The notes under the pieces: generated by a model
What the model saw: the letters and a program-made list of their open reading frames with translations, nothing else
Databases searched by the model: none
What the model was told of the DNA's origin: nothing
Assembly (NCBI GenBank): GCA_003524335.1
Contig: DQHV01000312.1
Span: forward strand, 31,064-38,985
Direction of reading: 5' to 3'
Origin: Candidatus Aminicenantota bacterium
GTDB taxonomy: Bacteria > Acidobacteriota > Aminicenantia > Aminicenantales > UBA8522
DNA length: 7,922 bases
In this document: positions 1 through 6,563 of the stretch, one piece after another
Numbering within the stretch: the stretch's first letter is position 1
Layout: each line of letters opens with the position of its first letter
Position numbers and translations under genes: made by a program

Positions 1-1217
1 CCGCCGCCCTCGAAGGCCGGGCCGGCTGAGCAAGCGCAGGTGGCCAGCCAGTCTTTGTTGCCGATGACCAGCTCGCCATTTGTGCCGGCGTCGATGAACA
101 GAGACATTTTTTCCGCGTCCCGGAGAATAGGAGTCGAGAGAAGCCCGGCGGTGATGTCTCCGCCGACATAGCTGCCGACGGCCGGAGCGCAGTGGACCCT
201 GGCTTCGGGGTTGACGTTCAGGCCGAGGTCGACCGCCTTAACCACAGGAACCAGGTTCATGGTCGGGATGTAGGGCTCTTCCCGGATAAAGCGGGGGTCC
301 AGGCCGAGAAGAAGATGGGTCATTGTCGTGTTACCCGCCAGGGAAACGTAGTAGATGTCGCCGGTCGATATCCCGGCCTCCCGGCACGATTTCTCAGTCA
401 GAGCATTCACGGTCTGGACGGCGAGGGTCTGCAGCTCCTGAAGACGGCCCGGCCTTCTGGCGTAGTCGATCCTCGAGATCACGTCCTCGCCGCAGCGCAG
501 CTGCTGATTAAACCCCGTGGTGGTGCTCAAAACCCGGCCGTCCTCGAGGTCGGCGATCTCGCAGACAACCGTGGTGGTACCGATGTCACAGGCCAGGCCG
601 CAGAGGTTCTTAGGAGGCAGGCTGGGCTGGAGATCCACAAGGGTCCAGCCAGGGCCGGTCTTGACTAAGACGGCCGTAACGTTTCCCGCCTGATCTCTCA
701 CCGAAGCGGCCAGCTTTTTCAGGACGCGATGTTCGGTCTGGAGGCAGCGGATCCCCTTCACTTTCTGGATCTGCCGCTGCAGCCGGCGGAGATCGCTCGA
801 GTTGTCGGAGAGAGTCGCCGCGGGGACAGTTACCTGGATCTTCCGGACGACCGGAGCGACTTCGAAAACCCCGGAGATCTGGTCGCGGTGCTCCTCGAAG
901 AATCGGGAGCCGGCCACCGCCCGGATCGACTGCTCTTCAAACCTCGGCAATTCGACGGTGAGATCTTCCTCAATCTCAGTCTGACAGGCCAAAACGTATC
1001 CCAAACGCCGGACCTCCTCGGGAAGGGCCGCCGAGGTCCGGACCCTGGCCTCCCCGTCTTCGACACGGACAAGGCACTCTCCGCAGGTCCCTTTTCCGCC
1101 GCAGGCCGACTTGAGCGGCAGGCCGGCCTTTCTGACGGCGTCCAACAGGTTGGTCCCCCGGGCAAAAGAGTGGGTGCTCCGGAACGGCAGGAATTCGATC
1201 CGGCAGGTCTTTCTCAT
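1..1217 (-). CDS. acsV: Reductive activator of corrinoid iron-sulfur protein (RACo/AcsV), 3'-truncated by window edge
   Basis: This gene encodes an ATP-dependent activator that returns accidentally oxidised Co(II) corrinoid protein (AcsC/AcsD) to the active Co(I) state. I translated it by hand from ATG at 1217; 405 codons are visible of a family length near 630. Residues 1-90 form a [2Fe-2S] ferredoxin domain with C39-X5-C45-X2-C48-X29-C78. A linker and middle domain follow (about 95-204). The ASKHA ATPase domain starts near 205, with DIGTTT at 211-216, AGNTTMTH at 294-301 and DAGTNGE at 376-382. This is the domain order known for RACo. The gene starts 14 nt after the acsC stop. Candidate ribosome-binding sequences are AGGTGG 10 nt upstream and GGAG only 2 nt upstream, neither ideally spaced. 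The neighbours, which encode its corrinoid-protein target, make the assignment firm over generic DUF4445-type ferredoxin/ASKHA proteins. The C-terminal part of the ATPase domain lies off the left edge. Confidence 0.93.
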   Translation of the reverse strand, partial: MRKTCRIEFLPFRSTHSFARGTNLLDAVRKAGLPLKSACGGKGTCGECLVRVEDGEARVRTSAALPEEVRRLGYVLACQTEIEEDLTVELPRFEEQSIRAVAGSRFFEEHRDQISGVFEVAPVVRKIQVTVPAATLSDNSSDLRRLQRQIQKVKGIRCLQTEHRVLKKLAASVRDQAGNVTAVLVKTGPGWTLVDLQPSLPPKNLCGLACDIGTTTVVCEIADLEDGRVLSTTTGFNQQLRCGEDVISRIDYARRPGRLQELQTLAVQTVNALTEKSCREAGISTGDIYYVSLAGNTTMTHLLLGLDPRFIREEPYIPTMNLVPVVKAVDLGLNVNPEARVHCAPAVGSYVGGDITAGLLSTPILRDAEKMSLFIDAGTNGELVIGNKDWLATCACSAGPAFEGG

Positions 1218-1231
1218 AGCTCCATCGCCAC

Positions 1232-2569
1232 CTAAACCAGATTCACGCTTTTCACAAAAGAGGGTATATCCGCGGCTTCCTGGCAGCCGACGATGACCTC
1301 CCAGCCGGGCAATTTCTCTTCCAGCTCACCGGAGATCTGAGCCACAAACCCGGGGATGACGATTTTTCGCGTCTTGACCTTCTCCTCGAGCTTGATGTCT
1401 TTGATGAACTTGGCGATCTTTTCCGGGACGAATTTTCCGCCGGCCCAGGCTGTCAGCACGGACTGCCCTTCGGTATCGCAGACCACGAGATGGGCCGAGG
1501 TCCCCGAGTTCTCGATCTCTCCCGAGACGATGAAGTACGTCAAGGAGAAATTCGTCGTCACGAACACGGGCGAATCCGGAGTCGGATCGCCGATGGCATA
1601 GATCCTGGGGTCGACCTGGATCGGCTTTTGGGGGTCTGTGTAGATGTTTTGCCGCAGGGTGAAGAGGGTGTAGAGCAAAGCCTTGTCAAAACGGGGCAGG
1701 ATGATGATCGAGGCATACTTGCACAGGAGGGCGGCCGAAGCAGCCAGCGACTCGAATCCGTCTGCGTCCGCGATCCGGATGAAAAGAGGAAAACCGAACG
1801 GCTTGAAGCTCTTCTTGAGGGCGCTCCGCCTCAGGATGGCGTTATTCTGGATTGCTCCTCCCAGCCCATTCCCCTGGCAGTTCAAGATGAGGTTCGTCAG
1901 GCCGGACTGTCTGGCCTTTTCCGTCTGGTCGGCCAGGTCTTGGGGCGAGGACGCAGTGATGACAAGGCTTGCACCGGAGGTCTTGGCCATCTCGATGTCG
2001 CGTTCAGTCAATGGCCTGCGCAGGTAAATCGCGGGCCGGTCGTTGCGGAGGAGCTCCAGCCCCTCCTTAAGGGCCTCTTCATCCGGGCAGTCGATGACCA
2101 GACCCTTGGTCGAATTCGCTTTAGCCAGGGAAACGGCCCTCAGAAAAGCCGCCTTCTCCGCTGAATCATGGGAGATAAAGAAGAGGTCGGCTTTCAATAC
2201 CTCGCCTACCCGTTCAGCCCGGTATCCTTCCAGCTCCCGGACGTCGTCAAGGATTTTGTCCTCTCCCTGAGAAGTCCGGATCTCCAGTCCGATTCCCGTG
2301 GGGTGGAAAAAAGTCTTCTCATGGCGGAAGAGGACCGTTTCGCCTCCGACCTCCGGCCCGTTTCCCGCACCGATCTTGACGAGCCGGACCGGGGGTTCAC
2401 TGGCCGCCCCCAGGGCCGCTTTGGCCTCTTCAGAGGCATGGGGACAGCTGGAAAGCTCGGCCTTTTTCTGAGCGATCTTCATGGCAAAGGCCATACAGGT
2501 GGGCACACCGCAGTCCCCGCAGTTCGTCTTGGGCAGGAGCTTGAAGATATCAAGTCCGGAGAGCGCCAT
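1232..2569 (-). CDS. acsC: Corrinoid iron-sulfur protein large (gamma) subunit
   Basis: This is the cobalamin- and [4Fe-4S]-carrying subunit of the CFeSP. It accepts the methyl group from methyl-tetrahydrofolate (via AcsE) and delivers it to the A-cluster of AcsB. The protein is 445 aa, close to the usual length. The N-terminal cluster motif is C17-X2-C20-X4-C25-X16-C42, which binds the [4Fe-4S] used to reduce cobalt. A TIM-barrel-like middle follows (about 90-320). The C-terminal region carries a conserved segment at 338-353 (TTNFSLTYFIVSGEIE) and a stretch at 405-438, as expected for the base-off B12-binding domain. I chose ATG at 2569 over the in-frame ATG at 2584 because AGGAGG lies 6 nt before 2569, between the two candidates. 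The 5' end overlaps acsD by 20 nt, fitting coupled synthesis of two subunits that assemble 1:1. The archaeal counterpart is CdhE; the bacterial neighbours favour the name acsC. Confidence 0.96.
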   Translation of the reverse strand: MALSGLDIFKLLPKTNCGDCGVPTCMAFAMKIAQKKAELSSCPHASEEAKAALGAASEPPVRLVKIGAGNGPEVGGETVLFRHEKTFFHPTGIGLEIRTSQGEDKILDDVRELEGYRAERVGEVLKADLFFISHDSAEKAAFLRAVSLAKANSTKGLVIDCPDEEALKEGLELLRNDRPAIYLRRPLTERDIEMAKTSGASLVITASSPQDLADQTEKARQSGLTNLILNCQGNGLGGAIQNNAILRRSALKKSFKPFGFPLFIRIADADGFESLAASAALLCKYASIIILPRFDKALLYTLFTLRQNIYTDPQKPIQVDPRIYAIGDPTPDSPVFVTTNFSLTYFIVSGEIENSGTSAHLVVCDTEGQSVLTAWAGGKFVPEKIAKFIKDIKLEEKVKTRKIVIPGFVAQISGELEEKLPGWEVIVGCQEAADIPSFVKSVNLV

Positions 2570-3548
2570 GGCCCCCCTCCTCATTGGAATGGTATATCTC
2601 GGCGATCTGCTTCCGGACGGCCTCCACCGCCCGGGGGTGGTCCATGATGAGCAGGTCCGCGCCGGCGATGAGCAGACTCATGGCCGTGGCGATCTCCCAG
2701 TAGGCGCCTCGCCGCTTCTCGTCTCCCCACTGGGGGTAGTCCTTTTCCACGGCCCGGGCCTCTTTGACTTTGGCGCATTCGGCGCCGGGTGTGATCAGCA
2801 TCGGAAAGGCCAGCATTCGGTCGCCGGCCAGGCCGTCATTCCGGATTCTCTCCATGATGGAATAGGAATACTCCAGCCCATAGCCCAGCGCCCCGGTCAG
2901 AGGGTCCATCACCAGCCGGTCGTGAGGGAAGTTCATGTCCCCAAGGAGGATATTCAGCTGTTTGGCGAGATTGACATCGATGGGCGTCTGGGCGACGAGC
3001 GTATGATGATAGGCCAGGCAGGCCGCGGCGATCGTCTTGTAGTTATTCGTCTCGACATAATTGATCAGGCAGTTCTCGCCGGCCGTGGCCTCACAGACTT
3101 TCTTCATGACCTCGTTATTTTTTTCGAAATGGCTGTGCCCGGTGATGATCAACGGGACCTCCACCGCGGCCAGGACATCCTTGACCACTTCGACGGCCTC
3201 CTCGGCGCTCCGGTTGCCCTTTTCGGGGTGAGTCCCCTCGAGGCGGACGCTGACCATCTCGGCCCCGAAATCGGCGACGCACCGCCGGGCCATCTCTCCG
3301 GGCTTGTCCAGGACATCCTGGTAGTATTCCCGAAGAGAATCCGGGTACTTGGCGGGGGTTTTATCAAAGACCTCCATGGCCACGACGGGACGGTGGGGAT
3401 GGCGCCCTTCGAAAAAATGAAACGGCAGGGCCGTGTTCCCGCCGACGGTCACTACCCGTGAGCGCGTCCCTCCCTGGTCCGCCGTCGCGCCGATCGTCAC
3501 CTCGACGATCTTTCCGGGATTGTTTTCAATGGGAATTTCAAAGGTCAT
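2550..3548 (-). CDS. acsD: Corrinoid iron-sulfur protein small (delta) subunit
   Basis: This is the small subunit of the CFeSP heterodimer. It is a TIM-barrel protein of the pterin-binding/methyltransferase-like fold that caps the corrinoid of AcsC and positions it for methyl transfer to AcsB. The protein is 332 aa, slightly longer than the roughly 320 aa of characterised homologues. Family-typical segments are GGNTALPFH at 36-44, ITGHSHFEKNNEV at 135-147, a DPLTGALGYGLEYSYS stretch at 215-230, and MDHPRAVEAV at 302-311 near the C-terminus. No iron-sulfur motif is present, as expected for this subunit. The ATG at 3548 has GAGGGAG 7 nt upstream and sits 12 nt after the cooC stop. The last six codons overlap the start of acsC. 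The archaeal equivalent is CdhD; the adjacent bacterial-type acsB supports acsD. Confidence 0.96.
   Translation of the reverse strand: MTFEIPIENNPGKIVEVTIGATADQGGTRSRVVTVGGNTALPFHFFEGRHPHRPVVAMEVFDKTPAKYPDSLREYYQDVLDKPGEMARRCVADFGAEMVSVRLEGTHPEKGNRSAEEAVEVVKDVLAAVEVPLIITGHSHFEKNNEVMKKVCEATAGENCLINYVETNNYKTIAAACLAYHHTLVAQTPIDVNLAKQLNILLGDMNFPHDRLVMDPLTGALGYGLEYSYSIMERIRNDGLAGDRMLAFPMLITPGAECAKVKEARAVEKDYPQWGDEKRRGAYWEIATAMSLLIAGADLLIMDHPRAVEAVRKQIAEIYHSNEEGGHGALRT
2576..2581 (-). promoter_or_regulatory. Shine-Dalgarno site of acsC, inside acsD
   Basis: On the minus strand, AGGAGG is followed by six bases (GGGGCC) and then ATG at 2569. The site lies within the last codons of acsD and downstream of the alternative acsC ATG at 2584, so it decides the start in favour of 2569. 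Its position inside the upstream coding region suggests translational coupling of acsD and acsC. Confidence 0.8.
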
Positions 3549-3555
3549 GGGTCGA

Positions 3556-3562
3556 CTCCCTC
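3556..3562 (-). promoter_or_regulatory. Shine-Dalgarno site of acsD merged with cooC stop codon
   Basis: The minus strand reads TGAGGGAG, where TGA (3563-3561) is the cooC stop and GAGGGAG forms the ribosome-binding site 7 nt before the acsD ATG at 3548. A ribosome ending cooC would stop on the initiation site for acsD, so re-initiation is plausible. Confidence 0.65.
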
Positions 3563-4313
3563 ACGGGTCAAGACTGTCCATCATCCGGTCGACGGCCAGG
3601 CGGGCCGGAGAGCTCGCCGCAACCGACCAGATCGGGATCCCCTCCCGGTCCATTTTCAAGAGCGTGTCGTCCTCCGGGATCGTGGCCAGGAGGGAGAACT
3701 CTTCTTCGTGGATAGCGGCTTCGACGGTGTTCGAAACCGGTCCGGCGACCCGGTTGAGGATGAGATACCTCTGGCCGACGCGGGTCTCCAGCTCCCGGAG
3801 GAGGCGGCTGATTTTTCCTGCTGTGGCAATGCCCCGGGCCGTAGCGTCGGAGACGATCAGGAGATAATCGATGGCCTGGCTCGTCCGCCGGCTCAAGTGC
3901 TCCATTCCGGCTTCGTTGTCGATCACCACATAGTCATAATTCCCGGCCAGCGTCCCGAGGATGTCCTGGAGCAGGTTGTTGGCATAGCAGTAGCATCCCG
4001 GACCTTCGGGCCGGCCCATGGCGATCAAGTCAAAATGCGGCCCTTCCACCAAGCTCGTTTGAATCTTGTACTCGAGGAACTGCTGCTTGGTCATCCCTCC
4101 GGGGAGGTCGGCAATCCGGTTCCTCATCTCTTCCCGGATGGCGCCGACCGTCTCCTTGAGGCGGACACCAAGCAGGTCATTGAGGTTGACGTTGGAGTCG
4201 GCGTCCACCGCCAGGATGGACCGGCTCTTCCTCTCGCTCAGCCAGCGGATGATCAGGGCGGCGGTGGTCGATTTTCCCGTCCCCCCTTTTCCGGCGATGG
4301 CGATCGTCTTCAT
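3561..4313 (-). CDS. cooC: CooC-type nickel-insertion ATPase (CODH/ACS maturation)
   Basis: This is a cytoplasmic MinD/SIMIBI-class ATPase that dimerises on ATP and delivers Ni(II) during assembly of the CODH C-cluster or the ACS A-cluster. The 250 aa length matches the family (about 250-260). The deviant Walker A motif GKGGTGKST is at residues 8-16 with the signature lysine after the first glycine. VDADSN at 36-41 is the A'/switch I region, and VVIDNEAG at 129-136 is the Walker B/switch II region. C107-X-C109, in GCYCYANN, is the CXC metal-binding motif that holds nickel at the dimer interface in CooC. The gene lies 15 nt after acsB and 12 nt before acsD. ATG at 4313 starts directly with the P-loop strand, so no upstream start is needed. 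From sequence alone I cannot tell whether it serves CODH (CooC), ACS (the AcsF role) or both. Confidence 0.95.
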   Translation of the reverse strand: MKTIAIAGKGGTGKSTTAALIIRWLSERKSRSILAVDADSNVNLNDLLGVRLKETVGAIREEMRNRIADLPGGMTKQQFLEYKIQTSLVEGPHFDLIAMGRPEGPGCYCYANNLLQDILGTLAGNYDYVVIDNEAGMEHLSRRTSQAIDYLLIVSDATARGIATAGKISRLLRELETRVGQRYLILNRVAGPVSNTVEAAIHEEEFSLLATIPEDDTLLKMDREGIPIWSVAASSPARLAVDRMMDSLDP

Positions 4314-4323
4314 AGCCCCGTTT

Positions 4324-4330
4324 CTCCCTC
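4324..4330 (-). promoter_or_regulatory. Shine-Dalgarno site of cooC merged with acsB stop codon
   Basis: The minus strand reads TGAGGGAG, with TGA (4331-4329) ending acsB and GAGGGAG as the likely ribosome-binding site. It is 10 nt before the cooC ATG at 4313, which is slightly long; a GGGG two bases before the ATG is a poorer alternative. The arrangement matches the cooC/acsD junction. Confidence 0.5.
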
Positions 4331-6533
4331 AAAACAGGGGCGGCATGGACAGCGCCGGATGATTCATCTTGGTGATGTGGGCCAGCACCTCTTCTTCGGT
4401 CACGGCCACGGTCTCGTCGGCGATCATCTCAAAGAGGTTTTCGACCCCCTCGCGACGGCCGATCTTGCGCAGATCCGGCTCCAGCTCTTCCTTGAGCTCG
4501 CGGTTCATCCAGACGACCCGCTTGGCCCCGCCTTCGGCGCTGATGAACTTACTGCTGGCGACATAGCGCTTGCTGTGGCCGATGAAACCGGGCGTCTGCA
4601 GGCCGCCTCCGACGGTCCCGGCCAGGGTCGAAAACTTCATACCGCTCGGCGTCATGCCCGGGAAATTCCGGTAAACCGTCATGATGCCGTTGGTCGACGG
4701 GAGGACGCAGGAGATGCATTCGAAGCAGCCGCAGGAGGTCATGGGATTGTCGATGATGCTGTAGGCGCTGAAGACCTGGAGCGTTTTGTGGGAGGCGTTG
4801 AAGACGAACTCGTTGATCCCCTGCCACTGTCCTCTGATCGCATCGACAGCCTGGGCCTTCAGGATGGGCTGGTTGGGGCCGGTGGGGTTGATCTGGTGGG
4901 CGGCCTTGCCGTCGAGCCAGTTGTAGGCTCCGCAGAGGCCGGAGCGCTCCGGGGTGATGACGCAGACATGATTCGGAGCGAAGGACTGGCAGAGGGTGCA
5001 GGAATAGAAGGTCTCCACGGCCTCGTCGGTCAGCCCAGCCAGGCGTTCATCCCGCTGGCGGTAGACCTTCCGGGCAGTCTCGATCAGGTCCATAACTTCT
5101 TTCTCCCGGGTGTAGATCTTCACCTGGACCTTGTCGACGATCTTCCCGAATTCCCCATGGATCTTGGCGTGGATGATCGACCCGAAGTGCCGGAACCGGA
5201 AACCCTGGTCCTTGGCCTCCTTGCTGACCCGGACCCAGTTGATATCGCGCTGTCCCATGTGAAAAACGCCGTGGGCCATGTTCATGAAATCGTGCAGTCG
5301 CCGTTCCAGGATGGGCTCGAAATCGGGCTGCATCTGGCGACCGGCGACTTCGACCCAGAGCGCCAGCGGAAGCTGGCTTCCTTCGGTGACTTCGTCGATT
5401 TCCGGACCGACGACCTCGATCTTCCCGTCCTCGACCTCATCCGAGCCTTTCCCGGTCAAGTATTCAAACCCGTGCTTCTCCGTTCCGGCCAGCTCGACAT
5501 ACATGTCTTCCTTGCGGATCCTCTCTCCCTGGAAGGCGGGGCCGAACGGGACGGGAATCGGGACTTTGGTCACCGAGATCTTGAGGCCCCGGACCTCGAT
5601 GGCCTTGGAGACGATCCGGTCATGAGGGACGGGAGAGACAACATGTTCATAGGTGCAGATTCCCGTCGGCAGGATGTTGTCGATGTCCGTATCGGCGATC
5701 GTCGGGAACCCGTAGTTGATGGCCCCGGCCGCCTGGGCATGTTTCTCGTCATCGACCGGGCCGAGAGCCAGGACAAAGGCGAACACCCGGTTCTTGTTGT
5801 AACGGAGGACGCGCTGGTAATCGCCGGGCTGAGCCCCGCCGAATGAAAGCGCCACCCGGGTCGAAAACCCGAGGGCGTGGATGGTGGCGGTGACGTCGTC
5901 GCCGAAGGGCACAAGCCGCGTTTCCCAGCCCATCTCGATCCCCTCTTCGGCCAGCTGTTGGGCCATGGATTTTCCGTCCGTGGCCGCCGACATGAAGACG
6001 TAGAGGTTTTTTTCCTGGAGCTCGCGGGCGATCCTGACTGCAATCTCGTTCGTCGGGCAATAGCCGACGCACGCGGCAAACCCGGGCGCGGTGTTGTCGA
6101 CGAACTCAATACCCCTCTCGCGCATGATGACGTCGTTGGCCGCTCCCAGCCAGAGACGGCCGTCCTTGGGGTGGGTTTCCGGAAGATACGGCAGAGGTGT
6201 CCGGGTGTATTTGATGGCCTCGATGATCTCGTCGGCAAAAAGCGTCGCCATGCCGGCGTCAAGAGTGTTTCCGAGATAAGGGAGCCAAAGGTTGTCCGAG
6301 GGGACCGGGGGAAGGAGCTCCTTGGCTTCGGCCAGCAGGTCCCGGAGCCCTCCTAGAGTCTCGATCCGGAGCCCCAGAATCCCGTGCGATATGGGAAGAT
6401 AGTAGCCGGTGTTGGGGAATTCGACCCGGGTGTCCGGCCCCATCTCGGCGATGGCGGCGGCGAGCTCCCGTTCGGCCCGGGCCACCAGCTTGTGGGCGCC
6501 CCGGATGGCTCTGGTCGCGATTATTCTGGACAT
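4329..6533 (-). CDS. acsB: Acetyl-CoA synthase (CODH/ACS beta/alpha subunit, bacterial type)
   Basis: This enzyme condenses CO, a corrinoid-bound methyl group and CoA into acetyl-CoA at the A-cluster (a [4Fe-4S] bridged to a dinickel site). The protein is 734 aa, against about 729 in Moorella thermoacetica. It includes the N-terminal region that docks on CODH and carries the CO channel, which the short archaeal CdhC lacks. The A-cluster ligands are all present: C512-X2-C515-X8-C524-X9-C534, then C601-G-C603. This spacing is identical to Moorella C506/C509/C518/C528/C595/C597 with a constant offset of 6. F518 corresponds to the phenylalanine beside the proximal metal. The GMTPSGMKFSTLAG segment at 626-639 is also family-typical. 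Additional cysteines C606 and C609 lie just after the CGC motif, and C155/C159 lie in the N-terminal domain. The ATG at 6533 has AGGA 6 nt upstream. The gene follows acsA by 30 nt, consistent with the AcsA/AcsB complex. Confidence 0.98.
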   Translation of the reverse strand: MSRIIATRAIRGAHKLVARAERELAAAIAEMGPDTRVEFPNTGYYLPISHGILGLRIETLGGLRDLLAEAKELLPPVPSDNLWLPYLGNTLDAGMATLFADEIIEAIKYTRTPLPYLPETHPKDGRLWLGAANDVIMRERGIEFVDNTAPGFAACVGYCPTNEIAVRIARELQEKNLYVFMSAATDGKSMAQQLAEEGIEMGWETRLVPFGDDVTATIHALGFSTRVALSFGGAQPGDYQRVLRYNKNRVFAFVLALGPVDDEKHAQAAGAINYGFPTIADTDIDNILPTGICTYEHVVSPVPHDRIVSKAIEVRGLKISVTKVPIPVPFGPAFQGERIRKEDMYVELAGTEKHGFEYLTGKGSDEVEDGKIEVVGPEIDEVTEGSQLPLALWVEVAGRQMQPDFEPILERRLHDFMNMAHGVFHMGQRDINWVRVSKEAKDQGFRFRHFGSIIHAKIHGEFGKIVDKVQVKIYTREKEVMDLIETARKVYRQRDERLAGLTDEAVETFYSCTLCQSFAPNHVCVITPERSGLCGAYNWLDGKAAHQINPTGPNQPILKAQAVDAIRGQWQGINEFVFNASHKTLQVFSAYSIIDNPMTSCGCFECISCVLPSTNGIMTVYRNFPGMTPSGMKFSTLAGTVGGGLQTPGFIGHSKRYVASSKFISAEGGAKRVVWMNRELKEELEPDLRKIGRREGVENLFEMIADETVAVTEEEVLAHITKMNHPALSMPPLF

Positions 6534-6539
6534 GAGTTT

Positions 6540-6543
6540 TCCT
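6540..6543 (-). promoter_or_regulatory. Probable ribosome-binding site of acsB
   Basis: AGGA lies six bases before the acsB ATG at 6533, in the 30 nt acsA-acsB gap. It is a short and modest match to the anti-SD sequence; a second AGGA-like stretch lies further upstream in the same gap. No hairpin or T-run suggestive of a terminator is seen in the gap. Confidence 0.45.
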
Positions 6544-6563
6544 GATCCTTTTCCCGGCTGCTC

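Noticed and set aside
1214..1225. Four-codon frame ATG-GAG-CTA-TGA overlapping the acsV start on the minus strand
   Set aside because: It has no properly spaced ribosome site of its own and can arise by chance in a 14 nt gap; a leader role cannot be supported.
192..1235. Plus-strand open frames of 158 and 168 codons near the left end
   Set aside because: They mirror the truncated acsV frame, which runs off the window edge on the minus strand and has a complete ferredoxin motif and ASKHA motifs.
2481..3461. Open plus-strand frame (326 codons) opposite acsD and the start of acsC
   Set aside because: Most of it is phase-aligned antisense of acsD; the same codon-usage explanation applies, and no recognisable domain is present.
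3708..5846. Long open frame on the plus strand (712 codons) opposite cooC and acsB
   Set aside because: It is codon-phase aligned with the minus-strand genes, so its stops would need TTA, CTA or TCA sense codons, which this GC-rich genome avoids. The product resembles no family I know, and the opposite strand encodes clear, motif-complete proteins.
6534..6563. Possible promoter or terminator in the acsA-acsB gap
   Set aside because: The 30 nt hold only an AGGA ribosome-binding site; there is no inverted repeat, T-run or -35/-10 pair that I can support.
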